6,130 nucleotides of DNA from an uncultured Lachnospiraceae bacterium (GTDB taxonomy: Bacteria > Bacillota > Clostridia > Lachnospirales > Lachnospiraceae), in NCBI GenBank assembly GCA_946566415.1, contig CAMNWW010000140.1:1-6130 (forward strand), given 5' to 3'. The notes beneath the pieces are model-generated. The model ran no database searches. It saw only the letters and a list, made by a program, of their open reading frames with translations, and was not told the origin of the DNA. A program made the position numbers and the translations under genes. This document shows positions 1-6,130 of the stretch, piece by piece. How positions within the stretch are numbered: the first letter of the stretch is position 1; each line of letters opens with the position of its first letter.

Positions 1-195
1 TGTCCACTAACTTGTGTGCTGGAGCGATATGAACATCTTGGAAATAAAGTACAGCTCTTTACCCGGATCGGGGAAAATACGCTTTGTATCACCGCTCCGG
101 TGACGGTGAGGGCGAAAGTGGGGCAGGAGCTTAAGGTGTATCTGGATAAGGATAAAGTGCATCTGTTCGATGCCGAGACAGGGATGAGGGTGTAA
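1..195 (+). CDS. C-terminal end of a carbohydrate-type ABC transporter ATP-binding protein (partial)
   Basis: Frame 1 is open from the first base to the TAA at 193-195 and gives 64 residues; the start lies outside the window. The end reads VYLDKDKVHLFDAETGMRV, which closely matches the last TOBE-domain strand of the MalK/UgpC/MsmX family (pattern: valine-glycine-hydrophilic turn, then D-x-x-x-V-H-L-F-D-x-x-T-G). In that family the TOBE domain follows the nucleotide-binding domain and is a regulatory and sugar-specificity accessory on a cytoplasmic ATPase that powers import of sugars or glycerol-3-phosphate. No ATPase motifs are visible because that part is upstream. The family assignment is from the C-terminal pattern alone; the substrate cannot be told. 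It ends 43 bases before the next gene on the same strand, so it may be co-transcribed or may end a separate operon. Confidence 0.75.
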   Translation, partial: CPLTCVLERYEHLGNKVQLFTRIGENTLCITAPVTVRAKVGQELKVYLDKDKVHLFDAETGMRV

Positions 196-238
196 AAGAA
201 AGTTATCTTTAAGAAACGAAAGAGGGAGAACAGAAGGA
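196..238 (+). promoter_or_regulatory. Short intergenic gap with two candidate ribosome binding sites
   Basis: This A/G-rich 43-base gap separates the sugar ABC ATPase from the exporter operon. GAGGGAG at 222-228 sits 10 bases before the ATG at 239. AGAAGG at 232-237 sits 7 bases before a second in-frame ATG at 245. Both starts are therefore plausible and differ by only two residues. I see no convincing -35/-10 pair and no GC-rich hairpin followed by a T run, so neither a promoter nor a terminator can be claimed here. Confidence 0.45.
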
Positions 239-2065
239 ATGGGTATGAGGAGGGTCGTAAAGACAGGGAAAAAATACAGTTATGCGGATTGTTTTTTGAT
301 TCCGCTTAGCTGTGCTCCGGTATCGGCGGGGCTGATTATGTTCAACGATATTGTGCAGGCGTTGATTCCGTCTGTCCGGGCGCTTTTGCTTGCAGAGTTT
401 GTAGACTCTGCGATCGCTTTATTAAAGGAAGAAAACGGGCGGTACGGACGTCTTACATTTTTGTTGGCGATGATACTGCTTACCATTTTATATGATACGG
501 TCAAATATTCGGCAATAGAGTATACGAACCTGTGTGCGGAACTGAGAATTACCAAGGTATTTCGGACGCAGACCATGGAGAAGCGGGCGAGGCTCGAGTA
601 TAAGCATATTGAGGATAACGACACCTGGGAGCTTATTCAGCGGTGCTGCGGTGAAAATATGGCGGTGGACAAGATCGGGCGAGGGTACGATTTTTCGATG
701 AAATTTTTATCTTTTCTGGTTCAGGCTGTATTTGCCACGACCGTTCTTTACACGTATTCGCCCCTTGCCGGCGTCCTGCTGGTAGTCTGTATGGTTCCGA
801 TCCTGATTATCGGACCAAAAAACGGCAAGAAGGTCTATGCGGCGGAGGCCGAAGCGCAGGAGCAGATCCGGCGTTCCAGCTATCTGGAGGAGGTGCTTGA
901 GGGCAGGGAAAATATAGAAGAGCGGGAAATGTTCGGCTACACAGAGTATGTGACCGGTATGTGGAAAGAAAATAATGAGAGAAGGATACAAAAGACGATG
1001 GAGGCAAATAGGAAATATGCGGTAAATGAAGCAGTTATGACTGCGATTTCTTCATTTTTTAACATCGCAGTGATCGCGTCGATGCTGTTTGCCTTTAAAA
1101 AAGGCGAGGTGTCGGTGGGAACACTCCTTGGGTCGATTCATCTGGTGCAGGATCTGAAAGATAAAGCGAGGTGGAAATTCAGTGCGGCGGTGTTTGGTCT
1201 TGCGAAATCCCGGGAATGGCTCCAGGATCTGACAAAATTCTGCGCTTTGTCGGAACGCAGCGGAGCTCTTGAGGAGCCAAAGGCTATGAAGGATTTTTCC
1301 CTAGAGAGTATTGAGTTTCGTGATGTCACGTTCCGCTATCCGGGAACAGAGCGGGAAATATTAAAGGATTTTAACTGGAAGATAGAAAATGACCGGCATT
1401 ACGCGATCGTGGGCGTGAACGGGGCGGGCAAGACGACGCTGACGAAGCTTTTGACGGGGATGTACGATAATTATTCCGGGGAAATCTTGATTAACGGAAA
1501 AGAGATAAAAGAGTACCCGCTTGGAGAACTAAAAAGAATATTCTCCGTGGTATACCAGGACTTTGCCAGGTATTATGTGACGTTCCGTGACAATATCCTG
1601 CTCGGAGACGTGGGAAGGCTATGCGAGGAAGGGGAAAGCAGCGACCTAAAGAAAGCGATTCAGATGAGCGGACTTAAAGAAACAGAGGATTCGCTGAAGG
1701 ACGGGGCGGACACGTGGCTTGGAAAGATCAAGAGCGGGGGTCAGGATATCTCCGGAGGGCAGTGGCAGCGCCTTGCGCTTGCCAGGTGCATTTTCAGCCA
1801 GGCGCAGGTTCAGATTCTGGACGAGCCTACGGCGGCGTTGGATCCGGTCGCGGAGAGCCGTATCTACGAGACTTTTGGGGAAATGAGCCGGGGGAGGACG
1901 ACCTTGTTCATCACACATCGGCTGGGAGCCGCCAAATTCGCGGACGAGATTATCGTATTAAGCGAAGGCAGGATCAAAGAGAAGGGAAGACATCAGGAGT
2001 TGATGGAACAAGAAGGAATCTACGCCTCCATGTTTGAGGCGCAAAGGAGTTGGTATCAATCATGA
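239..2065 (+). CDS. ABC exporter half-transporter (membrane domain fused to ATPase), first of a pair
   Basis: A 608-residue fused permease/ATPase of the ABC-B exporter type, acting in the cytoplasmic membrane. The N-terminal ~330 residues hold hydrophobic stretches at about 20-60, 71-92, 153-172, 175-192 and 265-305, consistent with a six-helix exporter domain, with a coupling-helix-like IEDNDTWELIQRC near 124-136. The ATPase domain follows with every expected motif: A-loop Tyr367, Walker A GVNGAGKT at 392-399 (Lys398), Q-loop Gln440, signature SGGQWQR at 505-511, Walker B ILDE with Asp528 and catalytic Glu529, D-loop Asp535 and switch His560. Length is normal for the family. There is no peptidase C39 extension. 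The start at 239 is chosen for the GAGGGAG site; 245 is equally possible. Its stop overlaps the next gene's ATG (ATGA, 2062-2065), so it is probably co-translated with that paralogue as a heterodimer. The substrate is unknown; peptides, lipids or drugs are all possible. Confidence 0.9.
   Translation: MGMRRVVKTGKKYSYADCFLIPLSCAPVSAGLIMFNDIVQALIPSVRALLLAEFVDSAIALLKEENGRYGRLTFLLAMILLTILYDTVKYSAIEYTNLCAELRITKVFRTQTMEKRARLEYKHIEDNDTWELIQRCCGENMAVDKIGRGYDFSMKFLSFLVQAVFATTVLYTYSPLAGVLLVVCMVPILIIGPKNGKKVYAAEAEAQEQIRRSSYLEEVLEGRENIEEREMFGYTEYVTGMWKENNERRIQKTMEANRKYAVNEAVMTAISSFFNIAVIASMLFAFKKGEVSVGTLLGSIHLVQDLKDKARWKFSAAVFGLAKSREWLQDLTKFCALSERSGALEEPKAMKDFSLESIEFRDVTFRYPGTEREILKDFNWKIENDRHYAIVGVNGAGKTTLTKLLTGMYDNYSGEILINGKEIKEYPLGELKRIFSVVYQDFARYYVTFRDNILLGDVGRLCEEGESSDLKKAIQMSGLKETEDSLKDGADTWLGKIKSGGQDISGGQWQRLALARCIFSQAQVQILDEPTAALDPVAESRIYETFGEMSRGRTTLFITHRLGAAKFADEIIVLSEGRIKEKGRHQELMEQEGIYASMFEAQRSWYQS
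2043..2049 (+). promoter_or_regulatory. Ribosome binding site inside the end of the first ABC gene
   Basis: AAAGGAG lies within the last codons of the first ABC gene, 12 bases before the ATG at 2062. That spacing is long but usable, and the ATGA overlap suggests re-initiation by ribosomes finishing the upstream gene. It abuts an in-frame TTG at 2050, which is too close to be served by it and is rejected as a start. Confidence 0.5.
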
Positions 2066-3846
2066 CGGAAAAGAAACTTACGGGGAAAAGCAAGGTGATA
2101 AAGGAACTTGCCGGATTTGCCTTAAGGGAGGCAAACGGGGCGAGGAATCTTTTGATCTTTTTTAATATGGCGCGGGTCGCCGGTAGTTTTGCACAGTTAT
2201 ACGCGACACAGTTATTTTTTGATTCTCTGCAGTATTTTGCAGACGGCAGTATCGCGTTTGGCTCGGTGAGAAATGCTTTTTTACTGTATGTGGGGATATC
2301 CCTCCTGGTCGAACTTTCCAATCCGGTCATGGGTATCGTCAATCCATATTATTATCTGGAATTGAATAAAAGATTGAAACGCATCCTCTACAGGAAAGCG
2401 GGGAAATTATCGCCGATCTGTTATGAGGATACGGAAATCCTGGATCAGATAGAAAAGGCAGGCTCCGGGGCGGAAAGAGGAGCGGATGTGATCTGGATGT
2501 TTGTTTTCATTGGAAGCTATCAATTCGTGTATATTCTGGGAGCATGTATCTATATGCGTGCTTTGAAGCCAAGCTTTGTATTTGCAATTCTCCTGGCATT
2601 TCTTCCGATGCTGGCGTCAGTCTACCTGCGGGCCGGCTTCTATGGAAAGCTGGCGGATAAGTCCGCGCCTCTGAAACGGGAATACGAATATTTTGAGAAA
2701 TGTATTGTGGGAAGGGAACATTTTAAAGAAACAAGACTTCTGGGAGCATTCTCTTTTTTCCGAGAGCTATATATGGATTCTTTTTCAGCCATGCAAAAGG
2801 AGCGTTTAAAGACCCGGAAAAAGACGGCGATCCTGGAGAGCGCCCTTTCGGCCTTGTCCGTACTGGGGCTGGGGGTCAGTATGATATTGGTATTCCGGGC
2901 TTTGCTGGCGGGAGAAATACTTGCCGGGACATTTGCGGTGGTATTAAACCTTGTTATGGAGTTTTATTCTATCCTGAACGGGGATCTGAAATATATGCTT
3001 GCGGATGTTTCGGAGAGCGCCGGCGAAGCGGAACGTTTTCTGCGTTTCCTGAAGCTCCCTGAGAGAGAGGGGGCTGTGGATGATATTCCAAAGTGGGGAG
3101 ATATCGAGATGGACGGCGTGAGTTTCTCATATCCGGGAGCGGAAGAAGAAACGCTGAAGGATATTTCTTTTACCTGGAAAAAGGGGGAAACGCTGGCGAT
3201 CGTCGGGGAGAACGGTTCTGGAAAATCAACTCTGGTAAGGCTTCTTTGCGGGATGTACCTCCCGGATAAGGGAAGTGTGCGTATGGACGGGCAGGATACC
3301 CGGGACTATTCGGCGTATGCTTTATATAAGGAAACTTCTGCGGTATTCCAGAAGTATCAGAGGTATCAGATGACCCTGCGTGAGAACATCAAAATCAGCG
3401 AGGCAGACAAGGAGGAAGACAAAGCGGTTCTAGGACATGTCCTGAAAGAGGTGGGAATTTCGCCGGAAGATAAGAATTTCCCACAAGGATATGATACCAT
3501 GCTGTCCCGTGAATTTGGCGGGACGGATCTGTCCGGCGGGCAATGGCAGCGGATCGCGCTTGCAAGAGGATTCTATCGAAGCCATAAAAGAATCATATTG
3601 GATGAGCCGACGGCGGCGATCGACCCTTATGAAGAAACGCGGATTTACAATCGTTTTGCAGAAATTGCCAAAGAGAAATCAGCGGTGATCGTCACCCACC
3701 GTATCGGTTCGGTAAAGCTGGCCGACCGGATCCTGGTTATGAAAAAGGGTCGTCTGGTACAGATCGGCTCCCATGAATCATTGATAAAAGAGGACGGAGA
3801 ATACAGAAGGATGTACGAGTCTCAGGAAAAGTGGTATCAAAGATGA
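2062..3846 (+). CDS. ABC exporter half-transporter (membrane domain fused to ATPase), second of the pair
   Basis: A 594-residue ABC exporter half-transporter, paralogous to the gene before it. Hydrophobic segments lie near 30-58, 70-95, 143-165, 170-190, 258-282 and 285-305, and YEDTEILDQIEKA (121-133) fits the first coupling helix. The ATPase domain is intact: A-loop Tyr357, Walker A GENGSGKS at 382-389 (Lys388), Q-loop Gln430, signature SGGQWQR at 491-497, Walker B ILDE with Asp514 and Glu515, D-loop Asp521 and switch His546. Because both proteins keep the catalytic glutamate, neither composite ATP site looks degenerate from these motifs, unlike many heterodimeric exporters. Both proteins end in W-Y-Q plus one residue. 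The ATG at 2062 is chosen because it overlaps the previous stop; an in-frame TTG at 2050 would add four residues but lacks a spaced ribosome site. Export is well supported by architecture; substrate and pairing are inferred. Confidence 0.9.
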   Translation: MTEKKLTGKSKVIKELAGFALREANGARNLLIFFNMARVAGSFAQLYATQLFFDSLQYFADGSIAFGSVRNAFLLYVGISLLVELSNPVMGIVNPYYYLELNKRLKRILYRKAGKLSPICYEDTEILDQIEKAGSGAERGADVIWMFVFIGSYQFVYILGACIYMRALKPSFVFAILLAFLPMLASVYLRAGFYGKLADKSAPLKREYEYFEKCIVGREHFKETRLLGAFSFFRELYMDSFSAMQKERLKTRKKTAILESALSALSVLGLGVSMILVFRALLAGEILAGTFAVVLNLVMEFYSILNGDLKYMLADVSESAGEAERFLRFLKLPEREGAVDDIPKWGDIEMDGVSFSYPGAEEETLKDISFTWKKGETLAIVGENGSGKSTLVRLLCGMYLPDKGSVRMDGQDTRDYSAYALYKETSAVFQKYQRYQMTLRENIKISEADKEEDKAVLGHVLKEVGISPEDKNFPQGYDTMLSREFGGTDLSGGQWQRIALARGFYRSHKRIILDEPTAAIDPYEETRIYNRFAEIAKEKSAVIVTHRIGSVKLADRILVMKKGRLVQIGSHESLIKEDGEYRRMYESQEKWYQR

Positions 3847-5183
3847 GTAAAGAGAAAAAAGAATGGGGGTTATTCCAGCTTGCGTGGCCCATCTTTATCG
3901 GTAATATCCTGGGAATCCTTCTAGGATTTATCGACGTATATGTGCTTAGCTTAGTGGACGATATGGCGGCAAGCGCCATCAGCGCGGCAGGTCAGATGAT
4001 GTCGGTCTGTACGTTGGTATTCGGGGTTGTGTGCGGCGCGACCAGTATCCTGGTAGCGCAGTATCTGGGAAAAGGGAACCGAGAGAGGGCTTCCCAGGTG
4101 ACAGCTCTGTGTATTGTGATGAACGTAGCGTTCGGAATCTTGATTTCCGTGATCGTTCTGGTGTTCTACCGGCAGTTCCTTACCATGCTGGGAGCGAAAG
4201 GCGCGCTGTTCGATATGGCTGCTTCCTACATAAAGATAGTAGGCTGGGGCATTGCGCTGGACGCTTATCAAAGCGCCCTGGGAAGCGTCATGTACAGTCA
4301 TGGGGAAACCAGGGTATCCATGTATCTCTCTTCCAGTATGGGAATCCTGAATCTGGTCTTGGATATGGTTATGGTTCTGGGGCTGTTTGGATTTCCGAGA
4401 ATGGAAGTACAGGGCGCGGCGTACGCAACCTTGATTACAAAAATAATCTGCGCGATGCTGATGACAGCCGTATTTTTCAGAAGGATTGAATCCATAAAGA
4501 TTTTCCGCTACATTGTTCAGGTGCATACCGGGGATGTGAAAGCGATTTTTAAGTTAGGAGTGCCAAGTATATTTGACTCCTTGAATTACAGTATTACGCA
4601 GCTTGTCATCACAGGAATTATTTTCCACAACCTGGAGGAAGTGGACATTATCGCAAGGACATATCTACAGAATATTGCAGTGTTTTTCCAACTGTTCACC
4701 GGAGCCATTTCCTCGGCGACGCAGCTTATGATCGGGCATGAAGTCGGAGCCGGGGATTATGAAAAGGCGGCCGCGGACTGTAAAAGGGGGCTGCGGATTT
4801 CCGTGTTGATGACAGGGCTTATCAGCCTGGGGGCGGTCTTTTTCTCTCGTCCTCTTTTTGGAATTTTCACGGATAATCAGGAGGTGATCCGCATTGGATT
4901 CTATCTGCTTCTGGCGAATGTAGCCGTGGAGATAGGGCGTGCGGTAAATGTGGTGTATGTGGGCGGCCTGCGGGGAGCGGGAGACGTGAGTATCCCGGTA
5001 CTGATCGCGGTATGCTGCATGTGGGTGATCGCGGTCGGAGGTTCCTGGCTGTCGGTGAACCTGACAAAGTGGGGGATCGTTGGCGTATGGATCATAGCCG
5101 GGGTGGACGAGTGCGTCCGCGGCGTTATCATGCATGGAAGATGGAAGAGTGGGAAATGGAAGCTGCGCAGGCTGACAGAATAG
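3843..5183 (+). CDS. MATE-family efflux antiporter
   Basis: A 446-residue, very hydrophobic protein of normal length for the multidrug and toxic compound extrusion (MATE) family, which uses a sodium or proton gradient to expel cationic drugs and metabolites across the cytoplasmic membrane. It shows the internal two-fold repeat: LAWPIFIGNILG opens the first half and VAQYLGKGNRERA (71-83) closes its first helix group, while LGVPSIFDSLNYS opens the second half and IGHEVGAGDYEKA is the matching loop. GGLRGAGD near residue 380 and the GVWIIAGVDECVRG...RWKSGKW tail are also typical. Asp31 in the first helix could be a coupling residue, by family analogy. The ATG at 3843 overlaps the previous stop (ATGA, 3843-3846), so the gene belongs to the ABC exporter operon. 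A GTG at 3831 is an alternative start adding four residues. The only nearby ribosome site is weak (AGGA 3824-3827, 15 bases away), which favours translational coupling. The substrate and the coupling ion are not visible. Confidence 0.9.
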   Translation: MSKEKKEWGLFQLAWPIFIGNILGILLGFIDVYVLSLVDDMAASAISAAGQMMSVCTLVFGVVCGATSILVAQYLGKGNRERASQVTALCIVMNVAFGILISVIVLVFYRQFLTMLGAKGALFDMAASYIKIVGWGIALDAYQSALGSVMYSHGETRVSMYLSSSMGILNLVLDMVMVLGLFGFPRMEVQGAAYATLITKIICAMLMTAVFFRRIESIKIFRYIVQVHTGDVKAIFKLGVPSIFDSLNYSITQLVITGIIFHNLEEVDIIARTYLQNIAVFFQLFTGAISSATQLMIGHEVGAGDYEKAAADCKRGLRISVLMTGLISLGAVFFSRPLFGIFTDNQEVIRIGFYLLLANVAVEIGRAVNVVYVGGLRGAGDVSIPVLIAVCCMWVIAVGGSWLSVNLTKWGIVGVWIIAGVDECVRGVIMHGRWKSGKWKLRRLTE

Positions 5184-5191
5184 TAGAAGAT

Positions 5192-5198
5192 GGAGGAG
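5192..5198 (+). promoter_or_regulatory. Strong ribosome binding site before the interrupted UroD-like gene
   Basis: GGAGGAG ends three bases before the ATG at 5202 (GGAGG core to ATG is five bases). It supports 5202 as the original start of the interrupted gene. An in-frame ATG at 5190 would overlap this site and has no site of its own. An intact ribosome site ahead of a reading frame that stops after 30 codons shows that the start of the gene is preserved. Confidence 0.7.
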
Positions 5199-5201
5199 AA
5201 A

Positions 5202-6083
5202 ATGGGACGGCATATTATTGATTATCTGAAACAGTTTGACAAGAGGCTGGTAAGCCCTATCTGGGGAGGAGAAAAGGCGTTTCCGTTTCTGTGACTGGGG
5301 CATCTCGATATTTCCCAGGCGCTGGGGTTTAAGCTGGAACAGGCGACGCCGGTGCTGACCGTCGTAAAGCCGGGGCAGCTTAAGACAAAGGAAGAACTGG
5401 ATGAGCTGATCGATCGGCGCCAATTCGACTATGGGTGTTTTGAACAAGAGATTTCCTATCTCAGACAGATGAAGGAAGAGAATCCCGACGGTATGAACGG
5501 AGGGGGATGTTTTGGTCCGCTTACGGTGGTATCGGGAATCCTTGGAGCAGAGAATATGTTGCGCTTCCTGGTGAAAGATCCAGAGATGGTAGAGCGGTTT
5601 GTGTCTTATGTGGCGGATTATATGGTCGAACTGGCCAAAAAAGAAACCGAAGCGGGCGAGGATTTTTTCTGGATCGCGGAGCCGTTGGCATCCCTTCTTT
5701 CACCGAAGAATTTCTGGAAGTTCTCAGGTCAATATCTGAAAAAGATTTTTGACGCTTCTCAGGTACCGGGATTCCTGCATGTATGCGGAAAGACGATAAA
5801 GCACACGGAATATATGGTGCGGACGGGGGCGGAGGTACTTAGCATTGACTATTGTACTGATATCGGGGAATGTATCCGTATGGTTGACGAGCGTGTGGTG
5901 ATTATGGGAAATGTAAGCCCGAACACGCTTCGTCTGGGGACAAAGCAGGAAGTAGAAGAGGAAGTGAAGGGGATACTGGCGGTATGCGAGGGATTTCCAA
6001 ATTTCATACTTAGTACAGGATGTTCTATTATGGGGGAGACGCCGGACGAGAATATGCAGGTTATGTTTGACTTATGCAGATAG
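5202..6083 (+). pseudogene. UroD-superfamily, MtaA/CmuA-like methyltransferase gene interrupted by an in-frame TGA
   Basis: From the ATG at 5202 the frame gives 30 codons (MGRHIIDYLKQFDKRLV...), then a TGA at 5292-5294, then stays open to the TAG at 6081-6083, about 293 residues if read through. The downstream part is clearly of the uroporphyrinogen decarboxylase superfamily: GGGCFGPLTVVSGILG, LASLLSPKNFWKF, FLHVCGK, IMGNVSPNTLRLGT and STGCSIMGETPDEN. His193-x-Cys195 and Cys274 (counted from 5202) match the H-x-C...C zinc site of MtaA/MtbA/CmuA methylcobamide:thiol methyltransferases, which true heme-pathway UroD lacks, so a role in corrinoid-linked methyl transfer is more likely than heme synthesis. 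Relatives are usually about 330-350 residues; the shortfall seems to lie between the PIWGG segment and LDISQALGF, suggesting an internal loss as well as the stop. The GTG at 5352 could restart translation but has no good ribosome site and would give a 243-residue fragment. A sequencing error or UGA recoding remain alternatives. Confidence 0.7.
5295..5327 (+). repeat. CTGGG/CCCAG inverted and direct repeats immediately after the in-frame TGA
   Basis: CTGGGG (5295-5300) begins right after the TGA and can pair with TCCCAG (5313-5318) across a 12-base loop. The same CCCAG (5314-5318) can instead pair with a second CTGGG (5322-5326) across a three-base GCG loop, which looks more stable. CTGGGG is thus present twice as a direct repeat 27 bases apart, in the same reading frame. 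The structures are directly visible; any function, or a role in a rearrangement, is inference. Confidence 0.4.
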
Positions 6084-6130
6084 GAGGAAATACCCTACGG
6101 GCATACCATGATGTCCTTAAAAAGCGTGGA
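6074..6130 (+). CDS. Possible start of a following gene (partial, unrecognised)
   Basis: An ATG at 6074 overlaps the end of the UroD-like frame and stays open to the window edge, giving MQIGGNTLRAYHDVLKKRG (19 residues). The overlap arrangement fits the style of the upstream genes, and the peptide has a normal soluble composition. However, the ribosome site is weak (GCAGG at 6056-6060, 13 bases away). The strong GGAGGA at 6083-6088 lies inside this frame and would point to a start further on; ATGs at 6108 and 6111 are 19 or more bases beyond it, and both are in the frame of the preceding gene. Nineteen residues are too few to name a family. Confidence 0.3.
   Translation, partial: MQIGGNTLRAYHDVLKKRG

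Noticed and set aside
196..238. Terminator or promoter in the gap after the sugar ABC ATPase
   Set aside because: Only a four-base AAAG/CTTT pairing is present, with no T run, and no properly spaced -35/-10 pair was found.
2050..2061. TTG start for the second ABC gene
   Set aside because: The AAAGGAG site abuts this TTG with no spacing, while the ATG at 2062 overlaps the previous stop in the usual ATGA arrangement.
3831..3842. GTG start for the MATE gene
   Set aside because: It has only a four-base gap from the weak AGGA site, and the ATG at 3843 forms the same ATGA overlap seen at the previous junction; the choice is likely but not certain.
239..3846. Bacteriocin/lantibiotic exporter with maturation peptidase
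   Set aside because: Neither ABC protein has an N-terminal C39 peptidase region, and no small double-glycine precursor gene is visible in the window.
3951..4526. 191-codon minus-strand open frame and 152-codon plus-strand shifted frame (4031-4489) within the MATE gene
   Set aside because: Both lie entirely inside the well-supported MATE coding sequence and show no recognisable domain, membrane pattern or ribosome site.
4665..5447. 260-codon open frame on the minus strand across the MATE gene end and UroD start
   Set aside because: It is antisense to the clear MATE gene, has a proline/histidine/arginine/glutamine-rich low-quality composition, no family motifs and crosses a gene boundary; it is a by-product of the sense codon pattern.
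5352..6083. Treating the UroD-like region as an intact gene starting at GTG 5352
   Set aside because: Clear in-frame coding with its own strong ribosome site begins at 5202, the 5352 start has no good ribosome site, and the result would lack the N-terminal part of the barrel.

Overview
The window is a compact, single-strand (+) gene string with almost no non-coding DNA. Its moderate base composition, purine-rich coding strand, strong GGAGG-type ribosome binding sites and ATGA stop/start overlaps, together with an MsmX/UgpC-type sugar ABC ATPase and a corrinoid-methyltransferase-like member of the uroporphyrinogen decarboxylase (UroD) superfamily, suggest an anaerobic Firmicute, most likely a Clostridia/Lachnospiraceae-type genome. 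This assignment is inferred from style and gene families, not proven.

Layout: (1) bases 1-195 hold the last 64 codons of a carbohydrate-type ABC transporter ATPase (TOBE-like C-terminus). (2) A 43-base gap leads to two consecutive full-length ABC exporter half-transporters (about 608 and 594 aa), each with a membrane domain fused to a complete ATPase domain. (3) A MATE-family multidrug/cation antiporter (446 aa) follows. These three genes are joined by two ATGA overlaps and look like one translationally coupled efflux operon: a probable heterodimeric ATP-driven exporter plus an ion-driven one. (4) After an 18-base gap with a strong ribosome binding site comes a UroD-superfamily gene with the H-x-C...C zinc-ligand pattern of MtaA/MtbA/CmuA methyltransferases. 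It is interrupted by an in-frame TGA at codon 31 and appears to lack part of its N-terminal region. (5) The last ~57 bases may hold the start of another overlapping gene.

Working together: the two ABC proteins probably pair to export an unknown hydrophobic or peptide-like substrate, and the MATE protein adds a second export route. No regulator, toxin, precursor peptide or biosynthetic gene in the window names the substrate. The most unusual item is the interrupted UroD-like gene. I think a decayed gene (frameshift and/or deletion) is the most likely explanation, with sequence error or UGA recoding as alternatives. I see no RNA genes, CRISPR arrays, insertion sequences or convincing terminators, and no clearly new system.
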